Positions 17,997-25,468 of a DNA stretch of 34,432 bases are shown here, in pieces. The position numbers and the translations under genes are program-made. Positions within the stretch are counted from its first letter, which is position 1. Every line of letters begins with the position of its first letter. The notes beneath the pieces are model-generated. The model was not told the DNA's origin. It saw only the letters and a list, made by a program, of their open reading frames with translations, and ran no database searches. The stretch is from assembly GCA_030145485.1 (NCBI GenBank), contig JAQYVP010000165.1:1-34432 (forward strand), written 5' to 3'. This stretch comes from Chromatiales bacterium (lineage in GTDB: Bacteria; Pseudomonadota; Gammaproteobacteria; Chromatiales; Chromatiaceae).

Positions 17997-18281
17997 GTTC
18001 TTCTCCTCAAGTACTGTGATCAATAACAGGGAAGTTATTAATGGACACCCCCTTAACAGTTGCCCTGCCAATCCAGGAGCATACATCATACAGCAGCTGT
18101 AGCGTTTCATTTACTGGTAAAACATACCATCAGAAAGCTGTCGAATGTGCTGCTGTCAATTCCACAAATCCTACCTAACCCTGCTTCCCGGTACTGAATC
18201 TGTGCGGCGAAAGACTGACTGATTGTGGCTTTACCCTATTGACTGCCCCGTATACTTCGGTAAAACCTGATTTTCTAATAT
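17997..18281. other. Intergenic gap with no gene seen
   Basis: Together with 18282-18422 this forms a 426-bp divergent spacer between the lipoprotein gene and the HMA-like gene. Bases 17997-18110 could be read as an N-terminal extension of the lipoprotein, but the ribosome site and signal peptide argue against it. I see no RNA gene or long palindrome in this part. Confidence 0.5.
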
Positions 18282-18296
18282 TGAGAATTATTATCA
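18282..18296 (+). promoter_or_regulatory. Fur box
   Basis: TGAGAATTATTATCA matches the Fur 7-1-7 consensus TGATAATnATTATCA with a single mismatch (G at position 4). It is extended to ATTGAGAATTATTATCAAT, which is nearly symmetric. It lies 127 bases upstream of the HMA-like gene in the long divergent spacer, so the likely target is that gene, repressed when iron is sufficient. The box could also act on the divergent lipoprotein gene. Confidence 0.65.
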
Positions 18297-18359
18297 ATAG
18301 AGATACGTTGGTAAATAAAAACAATAATGATGCCTACTATGCTTATTTCAATTGATGCT

Positions 18360-18394
18360 ATATCCTTCGAGATACCAAAGGATATTACCTTTGG
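18360..18394 (+). promoter_or_regulatory. Two mutually exclusive leader hairpins
   Basis: ATATCCTT (18360-18367) pairs with AAGGATAT (18378-18385). CCAAAGG (18375-18381) pairs with CCTTTGG (18388-18394). The two stems share AAGG, so only one can form at a time. The pair sits between the Fur box and the ribosome site (GAGGAG at about 18407) of the next gene, where a switch could expose or hide the ribosome site. Function is inference; the pairings are seen. Confidence 0.4.
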
Positions 18395-18422
18395 CATAAC
18401 CGTATGAGGAGAGAAAAGAGAT

Positions 18423-18656
18423 ATGAGTCACAATGCCGTGGTCATCGTACATATCGATGAAACATTGTCAGATTGCGAGATCCATAATGTAGAACGGAAC
18501 GTCTCCACAGAAGATGGCGTGCATTCTGCCTGTATGAATAGTCGCACCAGACATCTGATGATCGTTGACTATGACGCAAAGCGAATCAAATCGGTTCAGT
18601 TACTCGGGCAGATTCGCTCACAAGGGCTGAATGCTAAATTGGTTGGGGGGATATAG
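18423..18656 (+). CDS. HMA-fold-like small protein lacking the CxxC metal motif
   Basis: A 77-residue protein with the beta-alpha-beta-beta-alpha-beta pattern of heavy-metal-associated domains (VVIVHIDETL, then VERNVSTEDGVHSACMN, HLMIVDYDAKRIKSVQLLGQ and LNAKLVGGI). The CxxC loop that binds copper in such domains is absent; the cysteines present are C18 and C37. A strong ribosome site (TGAGGAGAG) precedes the ATG, and a Fur box lies upstream. I infer a role in iron or metal handling, or in binding a protein partner, because of the regulation and fold. It is a single gene followed by a strong hairpin. Confidence 0.75.
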   Translation: MSHNAVVIVHIDETLSDCEIHNVERNVSTEDGVHSACMNSRTRHLMIVDYDAKRIKSVQLLGQIRSQGLNAKLVGGI

Positions 18657-18664
18657 AGGGTTGT

Positions 18665-18703
18665 GCCGGGTTGGGAGTTCTGCAAAATAACTCCCAACCC
18701 GGC
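18665..18703. terminator. Strong hairpin after the HMA-like gene
   Basis: A perfect 15-bp inverted repeat, GCCGGGTTGGGAGTT (18665-18679) and its complement (18689-18703), with a 9-base loop starts eight bases after the stop codon. There is no T run on either side, so it is an RNA-stabilising or Rho-assisted end rather than a classical intrinsic terminator. It also lies at the 3' side of the convergent gene at 18745. Confidence 0.55.
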
Positions 18704-18744
18704 TCTCTGCACAGATGATTGAGAATACACGGATATTCTGTTTG

Positions 18745-19050
18745 CTATCCCCCCTTCCCATTGCGGAATCCCCTCCAGCTGACGCGCATCGAGCTTCTCT
18801 TCAAAAGTCTTGAACAGGGCATACTGCTTGACATCACATAATAACGGGAATCCGTGCCGTACTTTGCTATTGCCTGCAGAGACTCCGGTTTCCTCGGCGC
18901 ATCTATCGCCTCAGCGATACGCTTCACCATTACTCCGATTTGATACTCTTCCGCTACGCAGGGATTCTCAAGGTTTTCACCGGCTAATGTCGATATGGGT
19001 GTGCAGCACATGAATCCCGCAAATAGAATTCCCTGAAGTATTGTTTTCAT
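18745..19050 (-). pseudogene. Secreted protein with probable frameshifted C-terminus
   Basis: The intact part is an exported protein: signal peptide MKTILQGILFAGFMCCTPIS, cleaved near LAG, then a soluble helical segment (ENPCVAEEYQIGVMVKRIAE and KYGTDSRYYVM). After RYYVM the frame turns into the unlikely SSSMPCSRLLKRSS tail. One added base at about 18829 would instead continue into KQYALFKTFEEKLDARQLEG in the next frame, which looks like protein. That frame then lacks a nearby stop and runs into the hairpin and the HMA-like gene, so the locus is probably decaying. The start at 19050 was chosen for the signal peptide; the ribosome site is weak. The family is not identified. Confidence 0.5.
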
Positions 19051-19098
19051 GGGATCAGGAGTCTCTCTGCATGCAATATACAAATACTCGCCGCAGAT

Positions 19099-20688
19099 TT
19101 ATGACCCACTGGCGAAATAATCCGCCAGAAAATCATCAAAAGTCCCGTTATCCGCTGCCTCTTTCTGCTGCTGGCGCTGCAATGAGTTGACTACCTCATC
19201 GATGAAACGCTGCTCGGTTTCTCTACTGATTTCGCGTTGATGGAAATAGCGGTTGTGCTGCAACGACTTGCGTCGGGCAAAATGATAGAAACTCTCGCCA
19301 TTATCACGCATCTCATCCAGCATGAGAGCAGATGGTGTCTCTGCAGCGTTCTCGATCTTGCGGCGCTGCAGATTCAGGGCTTCCTGATAGGGAGCGTCAC
19401 TCTCATTGGCATCCAGAAGAGAGCTGACAGCTTCCATGCTGCAGAGTAGTTGTTCTCCCCAGGCTTTGAGCGTGATATCAGCCCCATTGCGACGCAATTT
19501 CAACCCCGGCTCCCTGCCGCGACGTGCACTCAACAACAGGTTGTTATCGATCTCAGGGCGTTCATCGGGAGTGATCGCAGGGCTCTCCTGAAACATGCAT
19601 GTCAGCAGAAATGCTTCCAGAAACAGCATCTGGGTTTCATCGATACCCTGTGGTTGATAGGCATTGACATCCAGTGAACGCAGTTCGACGTAGCGGATGC
19701 CACGCGCACTCAGTGCACTGGTGGGTTTTTCCATCCCCTGCAACAACTGCTTGGGCCTGACTGTGCTGTAATACTCATTTTCAATTTGTAGAATGTTGGT
19801 GTTGAGTTGTTTGTAGTGGCCATCCTCATCCTTGAGACCAATCTGCTCCCACACCGGTGATGAGGTGTTGATGGCGCATTGCAACGAGTCGATGTAGCTT
19901 TCCAGGCTGTTGTAATTCGCCTTGATGCCAACACTCTCCTCCTTCTGATTCTGATAGCCGATGTCACTCATACGCAGTGAGGTCGCATAGGGTTCGTAGT
20001 ATGTCCCCTCGTCAAACTCCTGCATATTCGTGCCTTGCTCGCCAAAGAATGTTTTACACACTGCCGGGGAGGCGCCGAAAAGATAGGGGATGATCCAACC
20101 GTAACGCTGCAGATTACGCACCATCCCCATGTAACTGGCATCAATCAGACGCTGCGGCTCTCCTGCCTGGGAGCCGGCCACATGCTTGAGAGTTGCCCAC
20201 AGCGGCCAAAAATCTTCAGCGACCGAGTAGTTATAATGCACCCCGGAAATAACCTGCATCACTTTGCCATAACGATGCCCCAGGCCAACCCGATAAATAT
20301 GCTTCATACGCCCGGCATGCGACTCACCATAGCGGGCGATAGGAATATGCGTCTCACCGGCCAGTACGCATGGCATCGACGTCGCCCACAGAATCTCATC
20401 ACCCAGGTTGTTATAGACATGGGTATGAATATCATTGAGACAATCGAGGCTCTGTTTGGCGCCATGCAGTGGCGGTGTGATCAGCTCCAGCATCGCTTCC
20501 GAGTAATCGGTCGTAACACAGGAGTGCGTTAGCGCAGAACCCAGCGCCAGCGGATGCGCCTGCTGTGACAGGCTGCCGTCAGGCGCCACGCGCAAACTCT
20601 CTTTTTCAAGTCCGATGAATGGAAGTTGCAGCAACTCCGCTGCCCCGCTGCGGTGCAATTCCGTGACCAGATCCTCCTGATTATTCAC
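19099..20688 (-). CDS. gshA: Glutamate-cysteine ligase
   Basis: A 529-residue proteobacterial-type GshA that joins glutamate and cysteine with ATP, the first step of glutathione synthesis. Family segments are LPFIGLEKESLRVAPDGSLS, DYSEAMLELITPP, GVHYNYSV, IENEYYSTVRPKQ and RGIRYVELRSLDVNAYQPQG. The length is near the E. coli enzyme (518). The start codon is GTG, overlapping the stop of the upstream HAD gene (GTGA), so expression is translationally coupled to it. No gshB is seen here. Its product supports the glutaredoxin encoded at 467 and the thiol chemistry of the TusA region. Confidence 0.95.
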   Translation of the reverse strand: MNNQEDLVTELHRSGAAELLQLPFIGLEKESLRVAPDGSLSQQAHPLALGSALTHSCVTTDYSEAMLELITPPLHGAKQSLDCLNDIHTHVYNNLGDEILWATSMPCVLAGETHIPIARYGESHAGRMKHIYRVGLGHRYGKVMQVISGVHYNYSVAEDFWPLWATLKHVAGSQAGEPQRLIDASYMGMVRNLQRYGWIIPYLFGASPAVCKTFFGEQGTNMQEFDEGTYYEPYATSLRMSDIGYQNQKEESVGIKANYNSLESYIDSLQCAINTSSPVWEQIGLKDEDGHYKQLNTNILQIENEYYSTVRPKQLLQGMEKPTSALSARGIRYVELRSLDVNAYQPQGIDETQMLFLEAFLLTCMFQESPAITPDERPEIDNNLLLSARRGREPGLKLRRNGADITLKAWGEQLLCSMEAVSSLLDANESDAPYQEALNLQRRKIENAAETPSALMLDEMRDNGESFYHFARRKSLQHNRYFHQREISRETEQRFIDEVVNSLQRQQQKEAADNGTFDDFLADYFASGS

Positions 20689-21287
20689 CGGAAGATCTCT
20701 TGTGTTGCAATAATTTTCATAATCTCTTGTGGTGACTCAACCCGCCACGCCTGCCAACCCGATGCAATAGCAGCATCGACATTGATGCGCGCATCGTCAA
20801 AAAAGGCAATCTCTGCTGCATCACTCTGAAGTTCGCTTACGACCAGTTGGTAAACATCTGCTACAGGCTTCATTTTACCAAGATCACAGGATAAAAAACG
20901 GCGTGAAAATTGACGTTTCAGATCCACGCGTTCATCCAGATGTTGAATATGCGCATGGCTGATATTGGAGAGCATGGAGAGATCAAAGCGTTCGCCAACT
21001 GCGGCCAGCATCGACTCAGTGTGTGGCTTTAGCATTCCCAGAAGCGACAGAAATGCTGCTTTTGCCGCTTCATGGGAATCGAGCTGAAGTTGCTCACACC
21101 ATGCGCTGACAAACTGATCCAGATCCAGGCTTCCAGTTTCATGCGCCTGGACCAGTGAAGAGTTTGACCAACAATGCTGTGCCTGTGCCAGGGAGAATTG
21201 CTCACCAAAAAGAGCTGCAATATTCTGCCGCCACTCAAGCTCGATCAGAACGCCGCCAAGATCGAGAACAATGTGTTTGATGGTCAT
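20685..21287 (-). CDS. HAD-superfamily hydrolase, YihX-like
   Basis: A 200-residue HAD subfamily IA phosphatase. Motif I is HIVLDLGGVLIELEW, with the nucleophile Asp at residue 9 and Gly in place of the usual second Asp, as in YihX. Motif II is SMLSNISHAH (Ser/Asn), the Lys is in CDLGKMKPVADVY, and motif III is AEIAFFDDARINVDAA. E. coli YihX hydrolyses alpha-glucose 1-phosphate, which would fit a glycogen-accumulating cell, but related HADs are broad-specificity, so the substrate is inference. It is translationally coupled to gshA, which lies downstream. Confidence 0.85.
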   Translation of the reverse strand: MTIKHIVLDLGGVLIELEWRQNIAALFGEQFSLAQAQHCWSNSSLVQAHETGSLDLDQFVSAWCEQLQLDSHEAAKAAFLSLLGMLKPHTESMLAAVGERFDLSMLSNISHAHIQHLDERVDLKRQFSRRFLSCDLGKMKPVADVYQLVVSELQSDAAEIAFFDDARINVDAAIASGWQAWRVESPQEIMKIIATQEIFR

Positions 21288-21322
21288 TGATTCGAGCCCT
21301 AAAGCACAAATAACATATACAA

Positions 21323-21578
21323 ACCACGAAAGTCACGAACCACACGAAAAAACACAACCATCCATTTTGTCAATATTTTGTGCTTTTCATCAACAATTCT
21401 AAATGTAGGTAGAGAGATATTCACCACGAAGGACACGAAGAGCACGAAGAGCACGAAGACATTTTTGTATCCATTTGATTCTTCGTTGTCTTCGTAATCT
21501 TCGTGGTAAAAGTCTTTTTAAGATGCTGGCACTTTATTGATACATAGAAAATTGCTAGCTTTTCATGACTTTCGTGGT
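21323..21578. repeat. Older ACCACGAAAGTCACGAA palindrome, split by a family A insertion
   Basis: ACCACGAAAGTCACGAA (21323-21339) is matched in inverse, with one mismatch, by TTCATGACTTTCGTGGT (21562-21578). Removing 21391-21566 (the inner element plus one copy of the 9-bp duplication) brings the two halves together as a CACGAA-type palindrome of about 80 bp. It occupies most of the 388-bp gap between the HAD gene and pnp, in which no gene is seen. Confidence 0.65.
21391..21557. mobile_element. Family A element, copy 2, with 9-bp target duplication
   Basis: The element starts CAACAATTCTAAATGT and ends ACATAGAAAATTGCTA. These are degenerate inverse copies of the terminal repeats seen at 16715-16858. 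The interior holds CACGAAG units and the side motif TCGTGGTAAAAGTCTTTTTA, also shared with copy 1 in inverse. GCTTTTCAT occurs directly before it (21382-21390) and directly after it (21558-21566), as expected of a target-site duplication. No transposase is encoded, so it would have been moved in trans like a MITE. Confidence 0.6.
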
Positions 21579-21616
21579 AAAAATTGTTTGCTTGTCGAAT
21601 AGTAGTGTGAAACCAC

Positions 21617-21641
21617 AAAAAAGGGACCTCGCGGTCCCTTT
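21617..21641 (-). terminator. Intrinsic terminator of the rpsO-pnp operon
   Basis: On the minus strand AAAGGGACC and GGTCCCTTT (21620-21628 and 21633-21641) form a 9-bp stem with a four-base loop, followed by a T run. It lies 35 bases beyond the pnp stop codon, oriented to end pnp transcription. Confidence 0.9.
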
Positions 21642-21675
21642 GATGCAGATTCAAACAGTCTCAGAGCAAGGCTTT

Positions 21676-23772
21676 TTACTCGCCCTCTTCAACAGCCTTC
21701 ATACTCAAACGCACACGACCCTGCTTGTCCAACTCCAGCACCTTGACCTTGACGATATCACCTTCGGACAACTTGTCGGTCACCTTCTCGACCCGCTCGT
21801 TGCAGATCTGGGAGATATGCACCAGGCCGTCCTTGCCGGGAAGAATGGTGACAAAGGCGCCGAAATCCATGATGCGCGCAACCTTGCCTTCGTAGACCAT
21901 GCCGACCTCAACGTCTGCAGTGATTTGCTCGATGCGCTTGATTGCTGCTTCCGCGGCAGCCTTGTCGGCAGAGGCCACTTTGATGATGCCATCATCACTG
22001 ATATCGATGGAGGCGCCGGTCTCTTCGGTGATGGATCGAATGGTGGCGCCGCCCTTGCCGATGACATCACGAATCTTGTCAGGGTTGATCTTGACAGTGG
22101 TGATGCGTGGCGCATGCTCGGACATGTGATCGTTTGTCGCCGAGATAACCTTGTTCATCTCATCAAGAATGTGCAAACGGGCACTCTTTGCCTGCTCCAG
22201 TGCAATCTCCATGATCTCTTTGGTGATGCCCTCGATCTTGATATCCATCTGCAGGGCGTTGACCCCTTCAGCAGGACCGGCAACCTTGAAATCCATGTCG
22301 CCGAGATGATCCTCGTCTCCCAGGATATCAGTAAGAACGGCAAAATCATCGCCCTCCTTGATGAGGCCCATGGCGACACCGGAGACCGGGGATTTCAACG
22401 GCACACCGGCATGCATCAATGACAGACTGGTGCCGCACACAGACGCCATCGAAGAGGAGCCGTTTGACTCTGTAATCTCCGAGACAACACGAATCGAATA
22501 GGGAAATTCATCCATGTCTGGCATCGATGCCTGCACACCGCGCTTGGCAAGACGTCCGTGACCAATTTCACGCCGCTTGGGACTGCCGACACGGCCAGTT
22601 TCACCGACGCAGTAGGGAGGAAAGTTGTAGTGCAGCATGAAGTGCTCTTTATAAGTGCCCTCCAGCGCATCGATAATCTGTGAATCCCGTTCAGTACCCA
22701 GCGTGGTAACGACCAGCGCCTGGGTCTCACCGCGGGTGAAAAGTGCGGAACCGTGTGTGCGTGGCAATACGCCTGTGCGTACTGTAATCGGGCGTACCGT
22801 TTTGGTATCACGGCCATCGATACGGGACTCTCCCGCCAGAATGCGGCTGCGGACAATCTTTTTCTTCAGTTTGCCAAGCACCTCGCCAACCTCGGAGCTA
22901 CTCCATTTCGGATCGTCACCACCACAAAGTTTCTCGACAACCTCTGCCTTGACCTCATCAAGCCGTGCATAACGAGCCATTTTATCGGCAATCTGATAGC
23001 CCTCAACGACACCGTGTGTCGCAGCAGCCTCTACAGCTGCTACCAGTTCCTCATCAACTTCAGGCGCCGCCCACTGCATCACCGGCTTATTGACCTCTGC
23101 AGCCAACTCCTTGATTGCTTCGATCACTACCTGGCTCTGCTCATGACCATACAGAACCGCGCCCAGCATGACATCCTCAGGCAGGGCATTGGCTTCAGAT
23201 TCAACCATCAGCACAGCATCTTGAGTACCGGCAACAATCAGATCAAGATCACTAGCCTCACTCAGTCCAACCTGAGGGTTGAGCAGATACTCTCCATCTT
23301 TGTAGCCAACTCGCGCCGCACCCACTGGACCGTTGAACGGCAAACCGGATATTGATAATGCGGCAGAAGCGCCAATCAGAGCCGGTATCTCAGGATCGAC
23401 ATCGGGATTCAGAGAAACCACGGTCAGAATTATCTGCACCTCATTGGTGTAACCCGTGGGAAACAGCGGACGAATCGGCCGGTCAATCAGGCGACAGGTG
23501 AGGATCTCCTTCTCGCTGGGGCGCCCTTCACGACGAAAGAAACCACCGGGTATTTTACCGGCAGCATAGGTTTTTTCCTGATAATCAACGGTCATTGGAA
23601 AAAAGTCACGTCCTGAATCCGCATCTTTACTAGCAACGATTGTTGCCAGAACGATGGTTTCATCCATGTTGACCATTACCGCGGCATCAGCCTGACGGGC
23701 TATTTCTGCCGTCTCCAGCGTTACGCTATTGTTGCCAAATTGAAATGATTTTCTAATCGGTGTGAGTGTCAC
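21676..23772 (-). CDS. pnp: Polyribonucleotide nucleotidyltransferase (PNPase)
   Basis: A 698-residue phosphorolytic 3'-5' exoribonuclease, part of RNA turnover and the degradosome in relatives. Two RNase PH domains ([60 protein letters not shown]) are followed by a KH domain ([20 protein letters not shown]) and an S1 domain ([20 protein letters not shown]). It is slightly shorter than E. coli Pnp (711) at the C-terminus. The start codon is GTG, with GAGG upstream. It lies 38 bases after rpsO in the conserved rpsO-pnp order and ends at a clear terminator. Confidence 0.96.
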   Translation of the reverse strand: MTLTPIRKSFQFGNNSVTLETAEIARQADAAVMVNMDETIVLATIVASKDADSGRDFFPMTVDYQEKTYAAGKIPGGFFRREGRPSEKEILTCRLIDRPIRPLFPTGYTNEVQIILTVVSLNPDVDPEIPALIGASAALSISGLPFNGPVGAARVGYKDGEYLLNPQVGLSEASDLDLIVAGTQDAVLMVESEANALPEDVMLGAVLYGHEQSQVVIEAIKELAAEVNKPVMQWAAPEVDEELVAAVEAAATHGVVEGYQIADKMARYARLDEVKAEVVEKLCGGDDPKWSSSEVGEVLGKLKKKIVRSRILAGESRIDGRDTKTVRPITVRTGVLPRTHGSALFTRGETQALVVTTLGTERDSQIIDALEGTYKEHFMLHYNFPPYCVGETGRVGSPKRREIGHGRLAKRGVQASMPDMDEFPYSIRVVSEITESNGSSSMASVCGTSLSLMHAGVPLKSPVSGVAMGLIKEGDDFAVLTDILGDEDHLGDMDFKVAGPAEGVNALQMDIKIEGITKEIMEIALEQAKSARLHILDEMNKVISATNDHMSEHAPRITTVKINPDKIRDVIGKGGATIRSITEETGASIDISDDGIIKVASADKAAAEAAIKRIEQITADVEVGMVYEGKVARIMDFGAFVTILPGKDGLVHISQICNERVEKVTDKLSEGDIVKVKVLELDKQGRVRLSMKAVEEGE

Positions 23773-23810
23773 AAGTGCATCCTCGACAGGTGTTATTGAG
23801 TAATTATTAG

Positions 23811-24080
23811 TTAGCGGCGCAGGCCAAGACTTGAAATAAGGTCACTATAACGCTGCAGATCCTTCTTCTTCATGTAGTCGAGCAGCTTGCGACGGGAGTT
23901 AACCATATGCACCAGTCCACGTCGTGAGTGGTGATCTTTTTTGTGAGTTTTGAAATGTTCGGTCAGGTAGATGATACGAGAAGTGAGCAGCGCCACCTGA
24001 ACCTCGGGAGAGCCTGTGTCAGTCTCAGAACGCTTGTATTTGTCAATGACAGCCTGTGTGTCTGTTGCACTCATTGCCAT
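23811..24080 (-). CDS. rpsO: 30S ribosomal protein S15
   Basis: An 89-residue S15, the normal length. The protein reads [20 protein letters not shown] and continues with [33 protein letters not shown] and [13 protein letters not shown], the conserved 16S-rRNA-binding helices. I chose the ATG at 24080, preceded by GGAGA; upstream in-frame ATGs give a Trp/Cys-rich extension not seen in S15. In E. coli S15 represses its own translation through a leader pseudoknot; whether that holds here cannot be judged. It forms an operon with pnp. Confidence 0.96.
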   Translation of the reverse strand: MAMSATDTQAVIDKYKRSETDTGSPEVQVALLTSRIIYLTEHFKTHKKDHHSRRGLVHMVNSRRKLLDYMKKKDLQRYSDLISSLGLRR

Positions 24081-24156
24081 GATATTTCTCCATTGATTGA
24101 TGTTAGAAAATGGCCCCCGGCAATGAGTCCAGGATGACCATGGATAAAGCCATGGA

Positions 24157-24185
24157 ATAATAACACAGAGCAACCTGTAGTTCAG
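24157..24185 (-). promoter_or_regulatory. Candidate sigma-70 promoter of rpsO-pnp
   Basis: On the minus strand CTGAAC (24185-24180) and TATTAT (24162-24157) are separated by 17 bases. The -10 is one base from consensus, while the -35 matches only three of six. Transcription would begin about 70 bases before the rpsO start, with a CCATGG-stem hairpin immediately after it. Confidence 0.4.
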
Positions 24186-24206
24186 CAGTAGATTACAGTT
24201 TTTTAA

Positions 24207-24277
24207 CCACAGATAGACATGATGCACACAGATCATTTTGCACCCCATCATCTGTGTCTATCTTGGTGCATCTGAGG
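24207..24277. repeat. CCACAGAT/ATCTGTG palindromic repeat
   Basis: CCACAGATAGACATGATG and a further CACAGAT on the left are mirrored by CATCATCTGTGTCTATC and GCATCTGAGG on the right. This is a fourth type of imperfect palindrome in the window. It fills the spacer between the rpsO promoter and the tetR promoter region. Confidence 0.6.
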
Positions 24278-24293
24278 AAAAACAAGAAACCCC

Positions 24294-24322
24294 TTGTGCT
24301 AGACCGACCGGTCTACTATAAT
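24294..24322 (+). promoter_or_regulatory. tetR promoter overlapped by a NemR-type operator
   Basis: TTGTGC (24294-24299) and a perfect TATAAT (24317-24322) are 17 bases apart. The palindrome TAGACCGACCGGTCTA occupies 24300-24315, filling the spacer, so a bound repressor would block RNA polymerase. It fits the TAGACC-n4-GGTCTA form that I recall for the E. coli NemR operator. The predicted transcription start falls at or next to the ATG at 24330. Confidence 0.75.
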
Positions 24323-24329
24323 CCTCAAC

Positions 24330-24929
24330 ATGCAGACAGCAATCGACACTCGCCAGAGAATCATCGACGCCGCCAAGACGCGCTTTCATAGCCGCAGCTA
24401 TGCTGACGTCGGAGTCAAAGAAATTTGTGACAGCGCCGTGGTGCAAAAGGGGAGCTTTTACCACTTTTTCCCCTCCAAACGCGATCTGGCGATAGCCGTC
24501 ATCGAGGAGTTCGCCGATGATTGGGCGACAGGCTTTATTGCCGAGGCATTTGACCCCAAACTGCCGCCCATGGAACGCTTCGAGTACCTCATCGATGCCG
24601 CCTATTTCTGGCAAAAGGCTGCCAGGGATATTCTGGGGCACATGCCCGGCTGTCTTTTCGGCAATCTGGCTCTGGAGGTCAGCACCCAGGATGACATCCT
24701 GCGCGCCAAGTTAAATGCAGTTTTCATCATGGCGAAAAAGCGCATCATGGAGACACTGGAGGAAGCGGTTGCCAATGGCAGCATAGAACCACTGGATAGC
24801 GAAAACAGTGCCGAAGCGATGCTGGCCTATCTCGAAGGACTGATCCTGCTGGCAAAAACACAGAACAATCCGGATGTCATCTACAGACTCGGCAAGGCGA
24901 TTACCAGCATCCGTATCGAAACAGATTAA
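24330..24929 (+). CDS. TetR-family regulator, NemR-like
   Basis: A 199-residue TetR repressor. The N-terminal helix-turn-helix includes TRQRIIDAAKTRFHSRSYAD and QKGSFYHFFPSKRDLAIAVI. The ligand domain carries C108 in GHMPGCLFGNLALEVSTQDD, matching in context the redox- and electrophile-sensing Cys106 of E. coli NemR (SGCLTVKLSAEV). C33 is the only other cysteine. The gene lies directly behind an operator-overlapped promoter and has no ribosome site, so its mRNA may be leaderless. The same operator core precedes tusA. I infer autorepression and control of tusA, relieved when C108 is modified. Confidence 0.88.
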   Translation: MQTAIDTRQRIIDAAKTRFHSRSYADVGVKEICDSAVVQKGSFYHFFPSKRDLAIAVIEEFADDWATGFIAEAFDPKLPPMERFEYLIDAAYFWQKAARDILGHMPGCLFGNLALEVSTQDDILRAKLNAVFIMAKKRIMETLEEAVANGSIEPLDSENSAEAMLAYLEGLILLAKTQNNPDVIYRLGKAITSIRIETD

Positions 24930-24978
24930 TTAAAGAACGTACTTACGACATATTGATGAATTAATCCGCCATCCGTCT

Positions 24979-24992
24979 TGACCGACCGGTCA
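24979..24992 (+). promoter_or_regulatory. Second TetR operator, upstream of tusA
   Basis: TGACCGACCGGTCA shares the 12-bp core GACCGACCGGTC with the operator at 24301-24314. It lies 60 bases before the tusA start. No strong promoter is obvious around it, so it could control either a weak tusA promoter or read-through from tetR. Confidence 0.7.
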
Positions 24993-25052
24993 CTTTAATT
25001 GGCACATCAGCAAACTCTAACACATGTGGAGTTTCAACAACACTGGAGAACC

Positions 25053-25292
25053 ATGATGACGACAGTAACAACTGCAACAACCCTGGATACACGCGGACTC
25101 AACTGTCCGCTGCCAATCCTGCGCACCAGAAAAGCTCTCTCAGCCATGGCAAGCGGCGAAGCCTTGCTGGTGCAATCAACAGACCCCGGTTCCGTAAAGG
25201 ATATTGAATCCTTCTGCGAGCAAACCGGTCACGAGTTGCTCACCACCTCAAATGACGATCACGAATTTCAATTCATTATCCGTAAATCCTGA
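25053..25292 (+). CDS. tusA: TusA-family sulfur carrier protein
   Basis: A 79-residue sulfur-relay protein. The motif LDTRGLNCPLPILRTRKAL has the persulfide-carrying Cys18 in CPLP, followed by the usual beta-alpha-beta pattern (ALLVQSTDPGSVKDIESFCE and FQFIIRKS). TusA proteins carry sulfane sulfur for tRNA thiolation, molybdopterin synthesis or, in sulfur oxidisers, dissimilatory oxidation (Dsr or sHdr routes). Pairing with a DsrE2-like gene points to the dissimilatory role. I chose the ATG at 25053 because GGAGAA lies just upstream; an in-frame start at 24999 lacks one. Confidence 0.92.
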   Translation: MMTTVTTATTLDTRGLNCPLPILRTRKALSAMASGEALLVQSTDPGSVKDIESFCEQTGHELLTTSNDDHEFQFIIRKS

Positions 25293-25468
25293 GGAAACTC
25301 TGATCAAGTCGCTACGCGCCTCGACCAGAGCATCCCCACAAGTTTTTCTACGGTGGAAGGGTTTAATTCCAATGACTTTAACTAACTTCCAGTTGCCCCT
25401 TCCCCCGAACCCCCATCCCAGGGACATATTTAATTGATTCCCTGACAAACAATTCACAGGAGTACGAC

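Noticed and set aside
21421-21512. CACGAAG direct repeats considered as a CRISPR array
   Set aside because: Units are 7-9 bases with no spacers of constant length, they are arranged as a palindrome, and no cas genes are present.
21565-22422. A 285-residue open frame on the plus strand
   Set aside because: Antisense to the C-terminal KH-S1 part of pnp and running through its terminator.
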